Origin: Marine Group I thaumarchaeote
GTDB lineage: Archaea; Thermoproteota; Nitrososphaeria; Nitrososphaerales; Nitrosopumilaceae
DNA length: 64,000 nt
Direction of reading: 5' to 3'
NCBI GenBank assembly: GCA_013390905.1
Contig: JACATG010000001.1
Coordinates: forward strand, 62,001 to 126,000
Every line of letters begins with the position of its first letter. Within the stretch, counting starts at the first letter, position 1. Below the pieces are notes generated by a model that ran no database searches, had not been told where the DNA came from, and saw nothing but the letters and a program-made list of their open reading frames with translations. This document shows, piece after piece, positions 26,317 to 35,442 of this stretch. Both the position numbers and the translations under genes were made by a program.

Positions 26317-26440
26317 AAATTAAGTTAAATCTTCTTGTATTTATCTAGGGCGTTTATCTAGAATTAATCATAGTTTTAGTGGAATTTGTTTTCTTAGAAA
26401 AAGTTTCTAGAAAAATTTTTGTGATTCAGAAATTTTTAGT

Positions 26441-26514
26441 GGGCCCTCGAGGGGAATCGAACCCCTGTCCGAGGATCCACAATCCTCTATACTAGCCACT
26501 GTACTACGAAGGCC
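26441..26514 (-). tRNA. tRNA-His (GTG)
   Basis: On the minus strand: acceptor GGCCTTC/GAGGGCC, anticodon stem GAGGA/TCCTC with loop TTGTGGA (anticodon GTG), T-arm AGGGG/CCCCT. The discriminator is C73, as required for tRNA-His. The base before G1 in the genome is T, so the G-1 identity base is not encoded and would need a Thg1-type enzyme. No CCA encoded. Confidence 0.93.
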
Positions 26515-26608
26515 ACCAGAAAGAAAAATTATTAATCCTGTAATAATCTTTGATTTCTATCTGAAAATTATACTGTAGACTTATTATTGACTAGTTTGGA
26601 TTTGAAAT

Positions 26609-26689
26609 ATGCGGTTATGGTGGATTGCAATGGCAATAGCAATTGGACTTACATGGGTTGGGATGAATTATATACTTCCATTCAAGTAG
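26609..26689 (+). CDS. Possible 26-residue single-helix membrane peptide
   Basis: In the 272-bp gap between tRNA-His and corA there is a short ATG frame encoding 26 residues: a basic start (MRLWW), a hydrophobic helix (IAMAIAIGLTWVGM) and NYILPFK. The composition is what a tiny membrane protein looks like, but there is no Shine-Dalgarno sequence and only a weak TATA-like stretch upstream. Apart from this I see nothing else in the gap. Confidence 0.3.
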   Translation: MRLWWIAMAIAIGLTWVGMNYILPFK

Positions 26690-26786
26690 CCTCAAATTCA
26701 AGAATGTTTTTCAATTTTATAACTAAAATTTTCACATATAATAACAGCGATCGCTTTAAATTTGTTGTACTAGAGTATTTTTCGAC

Positions 26787-27809
26787 TTGAAACGAGGATT
26801 CATTACTAGTAGATTACATTCAGGTAGAAAAACAGTAGAGATTTCTATTGAAAGTAAAATGGAGACTATACCAGGGGAAAAATTTGTATGGATTAATCTA
26901 CAAAATCCAGATAGGAAAGATGTTGAAAAATTAGCTGAAAAATACAATTTCAATGCACTAAACATTGAAGACTGCATGACCAAATTTGAACTTCCAAAAC
27001 TAGATAGTTATGATGATCATTTCTTTGTAATTCTACATTTTCCACCACTAGCACAAAAAGTAGGAATACCAAAAAATAGCCAGCTATCCATATTCCTTGG
27101 AAAAGATTTCCTGGTCACAGTCCATCAAGGAGATCTAAAACCCTTAGTTGAATTGATAGAAATATGTAAAACAGATTCGGATCAACAAAGAAAAGATAGA
27201 CTATTAGGAAAATCATCCGGGGTATTACTTCATGAAATCATAGATGTGCTGGTGGATGATCTTTTACATACGTCTAGAAAGATTATTGCAAATCTAGATG
27301 AAATAGAAGATAGAGTATTTGATGAAACAAAACCAGTAGCAAGAAGTATTGCTTTACTCAGAAGAGAAATTAACAAATTAAGAAGAATTGTTAATCCATT
27401 AAAGAAATTTGTGTTAGAAATTGCAAAAAACATTAAAAGATTTTCTGAAAGAGAGGATCAAGAACTTACATTGTTTTTTGATGACATAATTGATCATATA
27501 GATAAAGTAATTGAAACATTAGAAGACTCCAGAGAAACTATGGAAATTTACAAAGATACAGACTTTGTGCTGAGTACTGAAAAAACAAACAAAGTACTTG
27601 CGGTACTAACTATTATCTTCACGTTGGCAATTCCATCAACTGTAATTGGAACATTTTATGGAATGAATGTTAATGTGCCAGGTGGAAATGGAGATGATTT
27701 TATGATCTTAGGCCCATTTACAGCATTCATAATTATTATTATTGCATCAGCAATTCCTGCGATCTTGATGTTTGCATATTTCAAAAAGCTAGGTTGGATT
27801 AATAGTTAA
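26787..27809 (+). CDS. corA: CorA-family magnesium/divalent cation channel
   Basis: 340 residues. A long cytosolic N-terminal domain (1-~275) is followed by two membrane helices; the selectivity motif GMN occurs as 'GTFYGMNVNVPGG' after the first helix, as in CorA. Forms a pentameric Mg2+ channel. The start is TTG, with a TATA-like CTTTAAATT centred ~28 nt upstream, consistent with a leaderless transcript. Confidence 0.93.
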   Translation: MKRGFITSRLHSGRKTVEISIESKMETIPGEKFVWINLQNPDRKDVEKLAEKYNFNALNIEDCMTKFELPKLDSYDDHFFVILHFPPLAQKVGIPKNSQLSIFLGKDFLVTVHQGDLKPLVELIEICKTDSDQQRKDRLLGKSSGVLLHEIIDVLVDDLLHTSRKIIANLDEIEDRVFDETKPVARSIALLRREINKLRRIVNPLKKFVLEIAKNIKRFSEREDQELTLFFDDIIDHIDKVIETLEDSRETMEIYKDTDFVLSTEKTNKVLAVLTIIFTLAIPSTVIGTFYGMNVNVPGGNGDDFMILGPFTAFIIIIIASAIPAILMFAYFKKLGWINS

Positions 27810-27836
27810 AATTACTACTTTTTTCCTACCTAATTT

Positions 27837-28184
27837 TTAGAAAATACCGAATTTACTAGATTCCATATCTTCTTTGATAGCAAGCTTGAATCGAGGAGAC
27901 TGTGTCTCTACGTTCTTTGTTAACCATGTGAGAAATTTCTTTTCAACCCCTCTCCCCTTTAATTTATTAAAATCTGGTCCCATTATTTCTACTAATTTTT
28001 CAACAAGTGATTTGTTTACACTTAATACAAAAAAGTGCCAACCAAAAGCAAATTCTGAATCAGTCATAGCAAAATCTTCCTTACTGTGAACCATTTCTTC
28101 CAAAAGAGATAACTGTCGAGTTAATGCTTTACTTGTTTTATCATAATCTATTGCAGAAACATTGATGTTAATTCTAGCCTCCAT
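27837..28184 (-). CDS. Conserved-looking hypothetical protein, 115 aa
   Basis: 115 residues, no signal peptide or membrane segment, mixed alpha/beta character (N-terminal beta strand 'EARININVSAIDYD', then amphipathic helices). No motif or family recognised. It is convergent with corA (27 bp between stops) and 40 bp downstream of the methyltransferase-like gene on the same strand, so the two may be co-transcribed. Confidence 0.65.
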   Translation of the reverse strand: MEARININVSAIDYDKTSKALTRQLSLLEEMVHSKEDFAMTDSEFAFGWHFFVLSVNKSLVEKLVEIMGPDFNKLKGRGVEKKFLTWLTKNVETQSPRFKLAIKEDMESSKFGIF

Positions 28185-28224
28185 ATTTTTTTCACTTCAA
28201 AACAAAATAAAAGGGTTATACAGA

Positions 28225-28986
28225 TTATTCCTTTAAAAGATATTCAAAATCGATGTCAAAATACATTTTCATGATATTGATATAAGTTTGAATAGATTCT
28301 GGAATTTCTTCACCACATGCCACTCCTAGTTTTTTTGCATTAATCCAAATTACTAATGTTTGTATTATTGTCAAAAACCGATCGTTACTAACTTCAGGAG
28401 CTCCAATGGATTTTGTGTACCTTTCTGCAAATTCCCATGCTGTTACAAAATCTACACATTTAACACCAAAAATTGCCAATACCTGCTCTTGCATATTTTG
28501 CGCTTTTTTGAATGGTACTTTGTTGATAATGTATGGAAAATTTACTTTCTCTGGAAGACAATCTATAAGTGGCCCCCAAATTGTGATTATTTTTGTTCCT
28601 GGTTTTAGGTTTTCAAATTTTTTTAACATTTTATTAATTAAATTATCATCTGTAAACCAAAATAAAATCACAGAAGCATCTGAAATGTCTGATTCTTCTA
28701 TATTATTACAAATTAACTGTCCTTGAATATTTTTTTGCTCAAGAATTTCTTTTGCGTGTTGAATTTTTTTAGGATTGTTATCTATTCCTACAGCTTTTTT
28801 TACTTTGAACTCATTTATTGCTATCTCAATTCCTATCTCGTTACCACAACCTAAATGATAGAAAACATCCCTTTTTCCTACATCTGCAAACTTAAAAATT
28901 TCTCTAAAAGATTTTTTTGGGAGTTGGACATCTTCTCCACTAAGTAAATTTTCTGGAAGTGTTTCTAAATATTCTTCAATTTTCAA
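28225..28986 (-). CDS. SAM-dependent methyltransferase-like protein
   Basis: 253 residues, TTG start. The Rossmann core is visible: motif I 'VFYHLGCGNEIGIEIA' and the acidic end of strand 2 'KAVGIDNNPKKIQHA' (about residues 41-75), then 'SVILFWFTDDNLINKML' as motif IV. The C-terminal ~100 residues are a helical domain of unknown role. Substrate unknown. It resembles the Dot1-like/nucleosome-free archaeal methyltransferases in the first domain, but I cannot assign it. Confidence 0.7.
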   Translation of the reverse strand: MKIEEYLETLPENLLSGEDVQLPKKSFREIFKFADVGKRDVFYHLGCGNEIGIEIAINEFKVKKAVGIDNNPKKIQHAKEILEQKNIQGQLICNNIEESDISDASVILFWFTDDNLINKMLKKFENLKPGTKIITIWGPLIDCLPEKVNFPYIINKVPFKKAQNMQEQVLAIFGVKCVDFVTAWEFAERYTKSIGAPEVSNDRFLTIIQTLVIWINAKKLGVACGEEIPESIQTYINIMKMYFDIDFEYLLKE

Positions 28987-29011
28987 TATTATTATTTCTA
29001 CACGATAGAAT

Positions 29012-29281
29012 TTATTCTCTTATACTTTCTAATTTTGAAACTGCTTGCCATAACTGTGTTCTTACGTATGAAGGCATGTTGGGATCCTGTGTTACATCAT
29101 CTAGTAGACTAATTGTATTTGCTGCTCTGACTGAAAGTGAATATTCTTCTTTACTCAAATCTATCACCAAATCTGAAATTGATTTTTTTATTGTTCTTGG
29201 AGTAGAATTATTGGAAGCAATCAGATTTAATGTTTCAATTGCTCCTTTCATTGATTCTTTATTTTGGGCGTCATCTACCAT
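29012..29281 (-). CDS. UPF0147 family protein
   Basis: 89 residues, helical, with the family segments 'LNLIASNNSTPRTIKKSISD' and 'SVRAANTISLLDDVTQDPNMP' that define the archaeal UPF0147 group. Function unknown; HEAT-like pairs of helices. Sits between the methyltransferase-like and the Rieske genes, all on the minus strand. Confidence 0.85.
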   Translation of the reverse strand: MVDDAQNKESMKGAIETLNLIASNNSTPRTIKKSISDLVIDLSKEEYSLSVRAANTISLLDDVTQDPNMPSYVRTQLWQAVSKLESIRE

Positions 29282-29317
29282 TTTTTACACCTTTTCTTAA
29301 AAAATAGAGGTATATAG

Positions 29318-29626
29318 TTACATCTCTACAAACACGTTGTCTGATTCTACTACAACATTGTATGATGCCAAATCTCTAATTTTGGCCGGAAATTTAACTA
29401 ATTTTCCAGTTTTACAATCAAATTGTGCTCCATGCCAACCACATGTGATTGTGGATCCATCCAATTTACCTTCTGATAAACTAGAACCTGAATGAGTGCA
29501 AGTATCATCTGTTGCACAATATTCACCATCAATATTTGCAACTAAGATATCTTTTCCATCAATAGATACCTTAATCATTTTTCCAGGAGGAATATCTGAT
29601 ATTTTACCAGCTATAATTTTTCCCAT
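29318..29626 (-). CDS. Rieske [2Fe-2S] protein
   Basis: 102 residues; a single Rieske domain with C43-x-H45 (CTHSGSSL) and C62-x2-H65 (CGWHGAQFD). No signal peptide, no membrane anchor, so a soluble cytosolic electron carrier of the nitrite-reductase-small-subunit/dioxygenase-ferredoxin type. Partner unknown; no oxygenase gene is adjacent. Confidence 0.92.
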   Translation of the reverse strand: MGKIIAGKISDIPPGKMIKVSIDGKDILVANIDGEYCATDDTCTHSGSSLSEGKLDGSTITCGWHGAQFDCKTGKLVKFPAKIRDLASYNVVVESDNVFVEM

Positions 29627-29674
29627 TTTAGTTTTTATCTGATCATTCTTAATATTTTTTTGTATTTAGTGACA

Positions 29675-30454
29675 ATGATGATCAGAGAAGCAAATTCATT
29701 AGATAAAATTCAAATTTTGAAATTTTGCATAGATACTTTTTCTTGGGGAGATTATATAGATCAAGTTTGGGATTCTTGGTTATCCGAAGGTAATTTGTTC
29801 ATATTTGAAAAACAGTTTCCAGTCGGAATTTGTCATGCATTTTACTCAGAAGATCAGATTTGGATTGAAGGAATTAGGATTGATCCAAATTTTCGTAGAC
29901 AAAAAATTGCATCCAAACTTGTAAAACATACTGAATCCGTAGGAAAAGAAAAAAATATCTCATTTTCCTTTATGTTAATTGATACTGAAAATACTTCATC
30001 TATCACTATGGCAAACTCTTTAGATTATGATATCTTTCAAACTTGGAATTTCTACTCTCTTATGCCAAAAAGAAATTCAAATTATAATGTTCACTTTGGG
30101 AAGTTTTTAAATCGTCAATTATATACCCATTATGTAAAATCTTGGAGATGGCTTCCAGTTGATGATACTACACTATCTACATTTTATCAACAAAATAAAA
30201 TTATTAAATCTAATGTAGATGGCAAAGAATCAATTGCAATTCTTACTGATTCTGAGCATTTTGATAACACTTTAATTGTTACATTGTTTTCAGGCTCACA
30301 AAACACTACATTACAAGTAATTTCCTTTTTACAAAATTATGGTATTGAAAAAAGCTATGAAAGAATACAAATTTTGACTAAAGAACAATTACCACTTTTT
30401 GATTCATTAGAACATAGAATTTCATTTCATTTAATGAAGAAATCTTTAGTTTAA
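29675..30454 (+). CDS. GNAT family acetyltransferase, substrate unknown
   Basis: About 259 residues. The N-terminal half is a GNAT domain with the acetyl-CoA loop 'IDPNFRRQKIASKLVKH'. The C-terminal ~120 residues do not resemble a second complete GNAT domain by eye, but are the right size for a degenerate one. Possible starts are TTG 29660, ATG 29675 and ATG 29678; the ATGs sit 23-26 nt after a TTAATATTTT TATA-like stretch. Overlaps the convergent FAA-hydrolase gene by 4 bp. Confidence 0.82.
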   Translation: MMIREANSLDKIQILKFCIDTFSWGDYIDQVWDSWLSEGNLFIFEKQFPVGICHAFYSEDQIWIEGIRIDPNFRRQKIASKLVKHTESVGKEKNISFSFMLIDTENTSSITMANSLDYDIFQTWNFYSLMPKRNSNYNVHFGKFLNRQLYTHYVKSWRWLPVDDTTLSTFYQQNKIIKSNVDGKESIAILTDSEHFDNTLIVTLFSGSQNTTLQVISFLQNYGIEKSYERIQILTKEQLPLFDSLEHRISFHLMKKSLV

Positions 30455-31320
30455 TCTGATCTAACAAATTTTATTGTGTTATTTAAAATTCCAAGACCTT
30501 CAATTTCCATCTCCACTTTATCCCCATCCTTCAAAAATACTGCATTTGGATTATTTACTATTACTCCAGCTGGTGTTCCCGTAGCAATAATGTCTCCTTT
30601 TTCTAAGGTCATTACCTTAGAAATTTTTGAAATAATTTCTGGGATTTTAATGAACATTTTATTTGTAGAAGCATTTTGTCTTAGTTCTCCGTTAATTTTG
30701 GTTGTTAGCTTTAGATTTTGGGCATCTCGGATTTCATCAACTGTTGTAATCCATGGTCCACATGGTGCAAATGAATCAAAACTCTTCCCTCTAGTAAACT
30801 GCTTATCTTTGAATTGAATATCTCTAGCTGAGACATCATTGAATACCATGTATCCAAAAACTGCACTTGATGCATCTTCTATGCTGATATTTTTGCAGTT
30901 TTTTCCAATTATCAAGGCTAATTCCACTTCATAGTCTAGCTGTGAAACAAAATCTGGACATATGATATCTGATTCGGTACCAGTTAGTGTTGTTCGTGGT
31001 TTGATTATAATGACAGGATCTTTGGGTGCTTGGAGTCCTTGTTCTTCAGCATGGTCCGTATAGTTAAATGCTAAACAGATTATTTTGTTTGGATTTGGGA
31101 TTGGTGACAATAATTTAAATTTTGAAATACTTTCTTCATATGGTAAATCTTTAATTTTGTTTTTAATTTCATCATACCACCCATCAAAAAGAAAATCTTT
31201 TACATTGTTTGGAATTGGAATTCCTGTTTGGTAAATAATCTCGTCTTTTGTGGCTACTTTGTCACCTTTCACAAAACCGTATGTTTCATTATTTCCATGT
31301 AACAATCGTACTATTTTCAT
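30451..31320 (-). CDS. Fumarylacetoacetate hydrolase (FAA) family protein
   Basis: 289 residues. N-terminal small domain (~70 residues), then the FAH fold with 'DYEVELALIIGKNCKNIS', 'FGYMVFNDVSARD' and 'ATGTPAGVIV'. The acidic metal ligands of the family (E-x-E...D) are present. Members include acylpyruvases, oxaloacetate decarboxylases and 2-hydroxyhepta-2,4-diene-1,7-dioate isomerases; the exact substrate is not decidable here. Starts 6 bp after gltX, so it is probably the last gene of the long minus-strand operon. Confidence 0.88.
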   Translation of the reverse strand: MKIVRLLHGNNETYGFVKGDKVATKDEIIYQTGIPIPNNVKDFLFDGWYDEIKNKIKDLPYEESISKFKLLSPIPNPNKIICLAFNYTDHAEEQGLQAPKDPVIIIKPRTTLTGTESDIICPDFVSQLDYEVELALIIGKNCKNISIEDASSAVFGYMVFNDVSARDIQFKDKQFTRGKSFDSFAPCGPWITTVDEIRDAQNLKLTTKINGELRQNASTNKMFIKIPEIISKISKVMTLEKGDIIATGTPAGVIVNNPNAVFLKDGDKVEMEIEGLGILNNTIKFVRSD

Positions 31321-31326
31321 AATTGA

Positions 31327-33036
31327 TCACTTGTGTGTAAAAATTGCTTGATTCTGTGAATCTTTTCTACAATATCCAAATCTGACAAATTGAATCTCTT
31401 CTCCTTCTTTTAGTTGTAGATAATGTGGTTCTGTATAAACATCTAATTCTTCTAAACTTTCTTCGTTAAACTCTTCTCCAATGAATAATACTTTTGGAAT
31501 AATCATCTTAATTTTATGTGCAGTTTTTTGTGAAACCCATTGAATTTTTAGTATGTTTGTTGTTTCTCCATCTCCAATAAAATCCCCCTCAAATTCTGTG
31601 CCCGCTTTTGTAATGGAAACATTTCCTAATCCTAAAAGCCTGATCTGCATTCCTTGTTTGATGTTTTGTGCATCATCTCCAGAAATATAGAAATTTCCAT
31701 CAATCTCAATTTTTCTTTTGCCCATGTCATTAATTGGGTGATTAGGAATTTCAACTGACGAGATTGGTAAATTTTTTACTGTCAATTTTCTTGCATTGCT
31801 TACCATGAACAATCTTGTACTCTCAGCATCAACAACTTTTCGATTGAATGCTTCAAGTGCATCAAATGGTGCAAGAGTATCTGCTTTGGTTAACCCTAAT
31901 GACATGATGAATTTTTTGATGGCTTCAGGTCTAATTCCCCTTCTTTTGAGTGCCTCAAGAGTTGGTAGTCTTGGATCATCGTACCATGAAACCTTACCTT
32001 CTTCAATCAAAGGCTTGATGAGCCTTTTTGACATTGGCATTCCTTTGAATTCTAACCTAGAGAAAAATCCCTGGTATGGTTTTCTCATGTTTAACGCATC
32101 TAATATTGCATAAATCAACTCTTTTCTTAGTTCAAATTCTTTTGAACGCAATGCATGTGTGACTCCACTAATACTATCCTCTATTGCTACTGACATATCA
32201 TAGCTAGGCCAAATTCTATATTTTTTGCCTAACGTGTAATGACTTTCATCAATAATTCTAAACAATACTGGGTCCCTCATGACTGCATTATCTGCTTTCA
32301 TGTCTCCACGGAATCTTACAATTGCATCACCCGGTTTGAATTTTTTTTTCATCTTTTCCCAATTTTTATTATTTTTGTCAATATCTCCCATACTGCACTT
32401 GCATGCTTTTCTTTCTCTTCTGTTCTTGCTTATGTTGTCTCTTTTACAAGTACAAACATAAGCTCTTCCAGAATTGAGTAACTCTATACATTTCTCATAA
32501 AATATTTCCATATCATCTGAAGTCTGCTTTTCTTCATCCCATTCAATTCCCAACCATTCTAACCCAACTTTAATGGCTGCATGATACTCCATTCTCTCTA
32601 CTTCTGGATTTGTATCATCCATTCTTAGAATAAATTTTCCACCATACATCTTTGCATATTCTGAACTAATGATAACTGCTTTTGCATGACCTATGTGTGG
32701 ATATCCATTTGGCTCCGGAGTAAATCTTGTAACAACTTTTCCTTGTTCTGCACCTTCTAATTCTGGAAGGCCTACTCTCCCTTCAATTTTTTCTTTAGGC
32801 ACTAAAATTTCTGGAAAGTTTTCTTCAATTTCTTTTTTCTGTTCTTCAGATGATAACTGATTTACATTAGCAACAATTTCAGAAATGTCTCCTGTAATTT
32901 CTTTTACTTTTGTTCTAAATTCTGGTTTAGTTCCAAGAATTTTTCCCAAAATTATTTTATCTTGAGTTTGTCCTCCATGCTCAAATGCATTTTGAAGAGC
33001 CATTTTTCTAATTTCTTTTTTTAATTCTTCATCCAT
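31327..33036 (-). CDS. gltX: Glutamyl-tRNA synthetase (archaeal type)
   Basis: 569 residues. The class I HIGH motif is in 'TPEPNGYPHIGHAKA' and the KMSKS equivalent in 'GMPMSKRLI'. A Cys-rich zinc element (CTCKRDN...CKCSM) sits in the middle. Archaeal enzymes of this type are the ancestor of eukaryotic GluRS/GlnRS; where GlnRS is missing they are non-discriminating and feed the amidotransferase route (known). Downstream of ggpps with a 20-bp gap. Confidence 0.95.
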   Translation of the reverse strand: MDEELKKEIRKMALQNAFEHGGQTQDKIILGKILGTKPEFRTKVKEITGDISEIVANVNQLSSEEQKKEIEENFPEILVPKEKIEGRVGLPELEGAEQGKVVTRFTPEPNGYPHIGHAKAVIISSEYAKMYGGKFILRMDDTNPEVERMEYHAAIKVGLEWLGIEWDEEKQTSDDMEIFYEKCIELLNSGRAYVCTCKRDNISKNRRERKACKCSMGDIDKNNKNWEKMKKKFKPGDAIVRFRGDMKADNAVMRDPVLFRIIDESHYTLGKKYRIWPSYDMSVAIEDSISGVTHALRSKEFELRKELIYAILDALNMRKPYQGFFSRLEFKGMPMSKRLIKPLIEEGKVSWYDDPRLPTLEALKRRGIRPEAIKKFIMSLGLTKADTLAPFDALEAFNRKVVDAESTRLFMVSNARKLTVKNLPISSVEIPNHPINDMGKRKIEIDGNFYISGDDAQNIKQGMQIRLLGLGNVSITKAGTEFEGDFIGDGETTNILKIQWVSQKTAHKIKMIIPKVLFIGEEFNEESLEELDVYTEPHYLQLKEGEEIQFVRFGYCRKDSQNQAIFTHK

Positions 33037-33056
33037 ACTAGATCTACCTATTGTAA

Positions 33057-34037
33057 CTATACACTTCTCTTTACTACAAAATCTAATAATGTAATTAGTT
33101 CTATTTTAGCAGAGCCTGAGTACCTTGATAACGATTTTTCAGCTTTCCCTGCATATTTTAGAGCCTGCTTTCTAACATTTTCTTCAATTCCAAGAGAGCG
33201 AATCACATTTACCGCCTTATTTAGATCATTTCTTGTTGCCTTGGAATTTCCAAATGCCTTTAGAATTGTTTTTTTGTTTTTGCCTTTAGCTGATTTTATT
33301 GCCATTAGAATTGGAAGTGATTTTTTACCTTCTCTAAGATCATTTCCAACAGGTTTCTTTGTAACTTTGGGATCTCCCATTACTCCCATGAGATCATCAG
33401 TTATCTGAAATGCAATTCCCAAGTTTCTTCCGAATGATGAGAGATTTGAAATGTCATTAGATTTGTTTGTAGCACAAATAGCTCCCATTGCACATGATAC
33501 ATCAAATAATGCTGCAGTTTTTTTACAAATCATTGTAATGTACTCTGCTTGGGTTGGAATTTTCTTTTCGTCTGCCATCTTTACATCAAGCAGCTGACCT
33601 TCACATACATCTACACATGCTTTAGCTAGTCTAGAGACTAATTTAGTAGTAGCATTTGCTGATAACTTTGATTCGGTAATTATTTGAAATGCTTTTGAAA
33701 ATAAAACATCACCAGCTAGAATCGCAATTGGTATTCCAAATTTTTTATGTACAGTTGGAACTCCATGACGCATCTCATCATTATCCATAATATCATCATG
33801 AACTAAAGTAAAGTTGTGAACCATTTCTATAGCACTTGCTGCTGGCATTGCATTGGAAACTTTTCCTCCTAAAACTTGGCAACTTCTAATTACCATGTAT
33901 GGTCTAAGTCTTTTTCCACCATGAACAATCAGATGTCCTGCTGCATCATAGAGTTTCTTTGGATTTCCTTTTAGTTTTGAATTTAGATACTTGTTTACTA
34001 TTTTTGCATTTTTTTCAATTTGCTTAGTTTTTTTCAT
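33057..34037 (-). CDS. idsA: Geranylgeranyl diphosphate synthase family prenyltransferase
   Basis: 326 residues with the first Asp-rich motif DDIMD (HDDIMDNDEMRHG) and second motif in 'ITDDLMGVMGD', plus 'GGKRLRPYMVIRSCQ'. Provides C20 or longer prenyl diphosphate for archaeal membrane ethers. The second motif is DDLMG, lacking the final Asp of DDxxD that the paralogue at 12115 keeps. Overlaps idi by 14 bp. Confidence 0.92.
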   Translation of the reverse strand: MKKTKQIEKNAKIVNKYLNSKLKGNPKKLYDAAGHLIVHGGKRLRPYMVIRSCQVLGGKVSNAMPAASAIEMVHNFTLVHDDIMDNDEMRHGVPTVHKKFGIPIAILAGDVLFSKAFQIITESKLSANATTKLVSRLAKACVDVCEGQLLDVKMADEKKIPTQAEYITMICKKTAALFDVSCAMGAICATNKSNDISNLSSFGRNLGIAFQITDDLMGVMGDPKVTKKPVGNDLREGKKSLPILMAIKSAKGKNKKTILKAFGNSKATRNDLNKAVNVIRSLGIEENVRKQALKYAGKAEKSLSRYSGSAKIELITLLDFVVKRSV

Positions 34038-34674
34038 TTACCAATCTCCATTTGTCTTTTGGTAGATGAGTCTTGATTGCTTCATTCAATCCCTCACGAA
34101 CTTCCCTATTCATCCATGTAGATAAGATACTTTCATACTTTTCAAGCATGGATTGCTTAGATTTGTCAAGTAATTCTAAAGCAATAAGCATCCAAGGGCA
34201 ATAAATTTGAGAATTTGTCTTTAATTCTGAAAGTAATTCTTTTGCAGAAATCCACTTAATTTCAACTGTTTCTCCCTCAATCTCTTTTGGTTCTGAAGCT
34301 TTGTCAATTATTCCAATCAATGTTCCACAAATTTCATTTTCAGAACCTACATCTTTGTAAGGCACATGATACTCAAATTTGTGCAAATAATCTAGTTTTC
34401 CTTCAATTCCTAATTCTTCTGGCATTCTTCTTTCCCCTGATGATACATAAGTTTCAGATTCTCTAGGATGACTTGCAAATGTACCATCCCAATCGCCTGG
34501 CCACAGCATTTTTTCTTTTGCTCGTTTTGTAAGCACTAGATTTCCATCCTTATCAAACAATAAAACAGTAAATGCTCTGTGTAGTCTTCCACCTGGCAAA
34601 TGACACTTTGCTTTTTCTTCAGTACCAATTGGATTGTCATTCTCATCAACTAAAATGACAAATTCTTCAGACAT
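34024..34674 (-). CDS. idi: Isopentenyl-diphosphate delta-isomerase, type 1 (Nudix)
   Basis: 216 residues from ATG 34674 ('MSEEFVILVDENDNPIG'); a TTG at 34704 is possible but unlikely. The type-1 signatures are clear: 'KAKCHLPGGRLHRAFTVLLF' with Cys and His of the metal site, 'WDGTFASHPRESETY' and a Nudix-like 'RRMPEELGI'. Interconverts IPP and DMAPP. Most archaea use the flavin type-2 enzyme; type 1 is characteristic of this phylum and haloarchaea (known). Overlaps ipk by 8 bp. Confidence 0.93.
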   Translation of the reverse strand: MSEEFVILVDENDNPIGTEEKAKCHLPGGRLHRAFTVLLFDKDGNLVLTKRAKEKMLWPGDWDGTFASHPRESETYVSSGERRMPEELGIEGKLDYLHKFEYHVPYKDVGSENEICGTLIGIIDKASEPKEIEGETVEIKWISAKELLSELKTNSQIYCPWMLIALELLDKSKQSMLEKYESILSTWMNREVREGLNEAIKTHLPKDKWRLVNEKN

Positions 34675-35419
34675 TTCTTTTTCCTCTAAATAGTGTTCCT
34701 TCAAATTTTCTATCCCTAACCGCTTTCAAAATTCTTTCAGGTTTATTGCCATTTACAAAAAAGACATTCATTCCAATTTTTGCAATCTTTAAGGCTTCCT
34801 CAACTTTTCTAGTCATTCCACCAGTAACGTCCATCTTGTTTTCTAAAATTAAATGACGCTTATCTCTTAATTCATAAATTAATTTTTTTGATTTGAGATC
34901 AGAATATAATCCATCTTCATTTAAAACAAAAATACAAAGTCTTGGTTTTAGAATTTTTGCAAGATAAGTCATAATCTTGTCACCAGATAAAATGTATGTT
35001 TTTTTCTGACCATACCATAATGCGTCTCCATATGTGACTGGAATTAAGCCTGATTTAGCAATTTTTTCAATCTCTTTAACTTTTTTTGAAATCGGTTTAT
35101 TTCCTGACATAAAATCTGTTGGTGGAAGACAATATGGATTCAATCTATTTTTTAACAATGAATTCAAAATGATCTTGTTTAATTCAATCATTGAATTTTT
35201 TACAATTGCAACTCCTCTAAGGTCGTACTTTCTTTCTTTAGTATGCATACTATATTTTACAGACCAATAATGTCCATAGGAACCACCACCATGAACAATA
35301 ATCATCGGTTCATTAATTTTCTTCAAACTCTTAGCAAGATTGTTTATTGTTTTTCTTCTAACTGATAATGGTTTTTCTTTATTTGTAATAATTGAGCCAC
35401 CTAATTTTATTAGAATCAT
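34667..35419 (-). CDS. ipk: Isopentenyl phosphate kinase
   Basis: 250 residues, amino-acid-kinase fold. 'MILIKLGGSIITNKEKP', 'IVHGGGSYGHYW' (His of the active site) and 'LSGDKIMTYLAKIL' identify IPK. It phosphorylates isopentenyl phosphate to IPP, the last step of the archaeal mevalonate route. Lies between mvk and idi, in pathway order. Confidence 0.93.
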   Translation of the reverse strand: MILIKLGGSIITNKEKPLSVRRKTINNLAKSLKKINEPMIIVHGGGSYGHYWSVKYSMHTKERKYDLRGVAIVKNSMIELNKIILNSLLKNRLNPYCLPPTDFMSGNKPISKKVKEIEKIAKSGLIPVTYGDALWYGQKKTYILSGDKIMTYLAKILKPRLCIFVLNEDGLYSDLKSKKLIYELRDKRHLILENKMDVTGGMTRKVEEALKIAKIGMNVFFVNGNKPERILKAVRDRKFEGTLFRGKRNV

Positions 35420-35442
35420 GCTGTTCCAAATTATGTAGTCAA

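Noticed and set aside
26587-26790. 67-residue frame upstream of corA
   Set aside because: It has a TTG start, runs across the corA promoter into the corA start and has no domain-like composition.
32239-32481. Plus-strand frames opposite gltX
   Set aside because: They are antisense shadows of a well-conserved synthetase region, without start signals.
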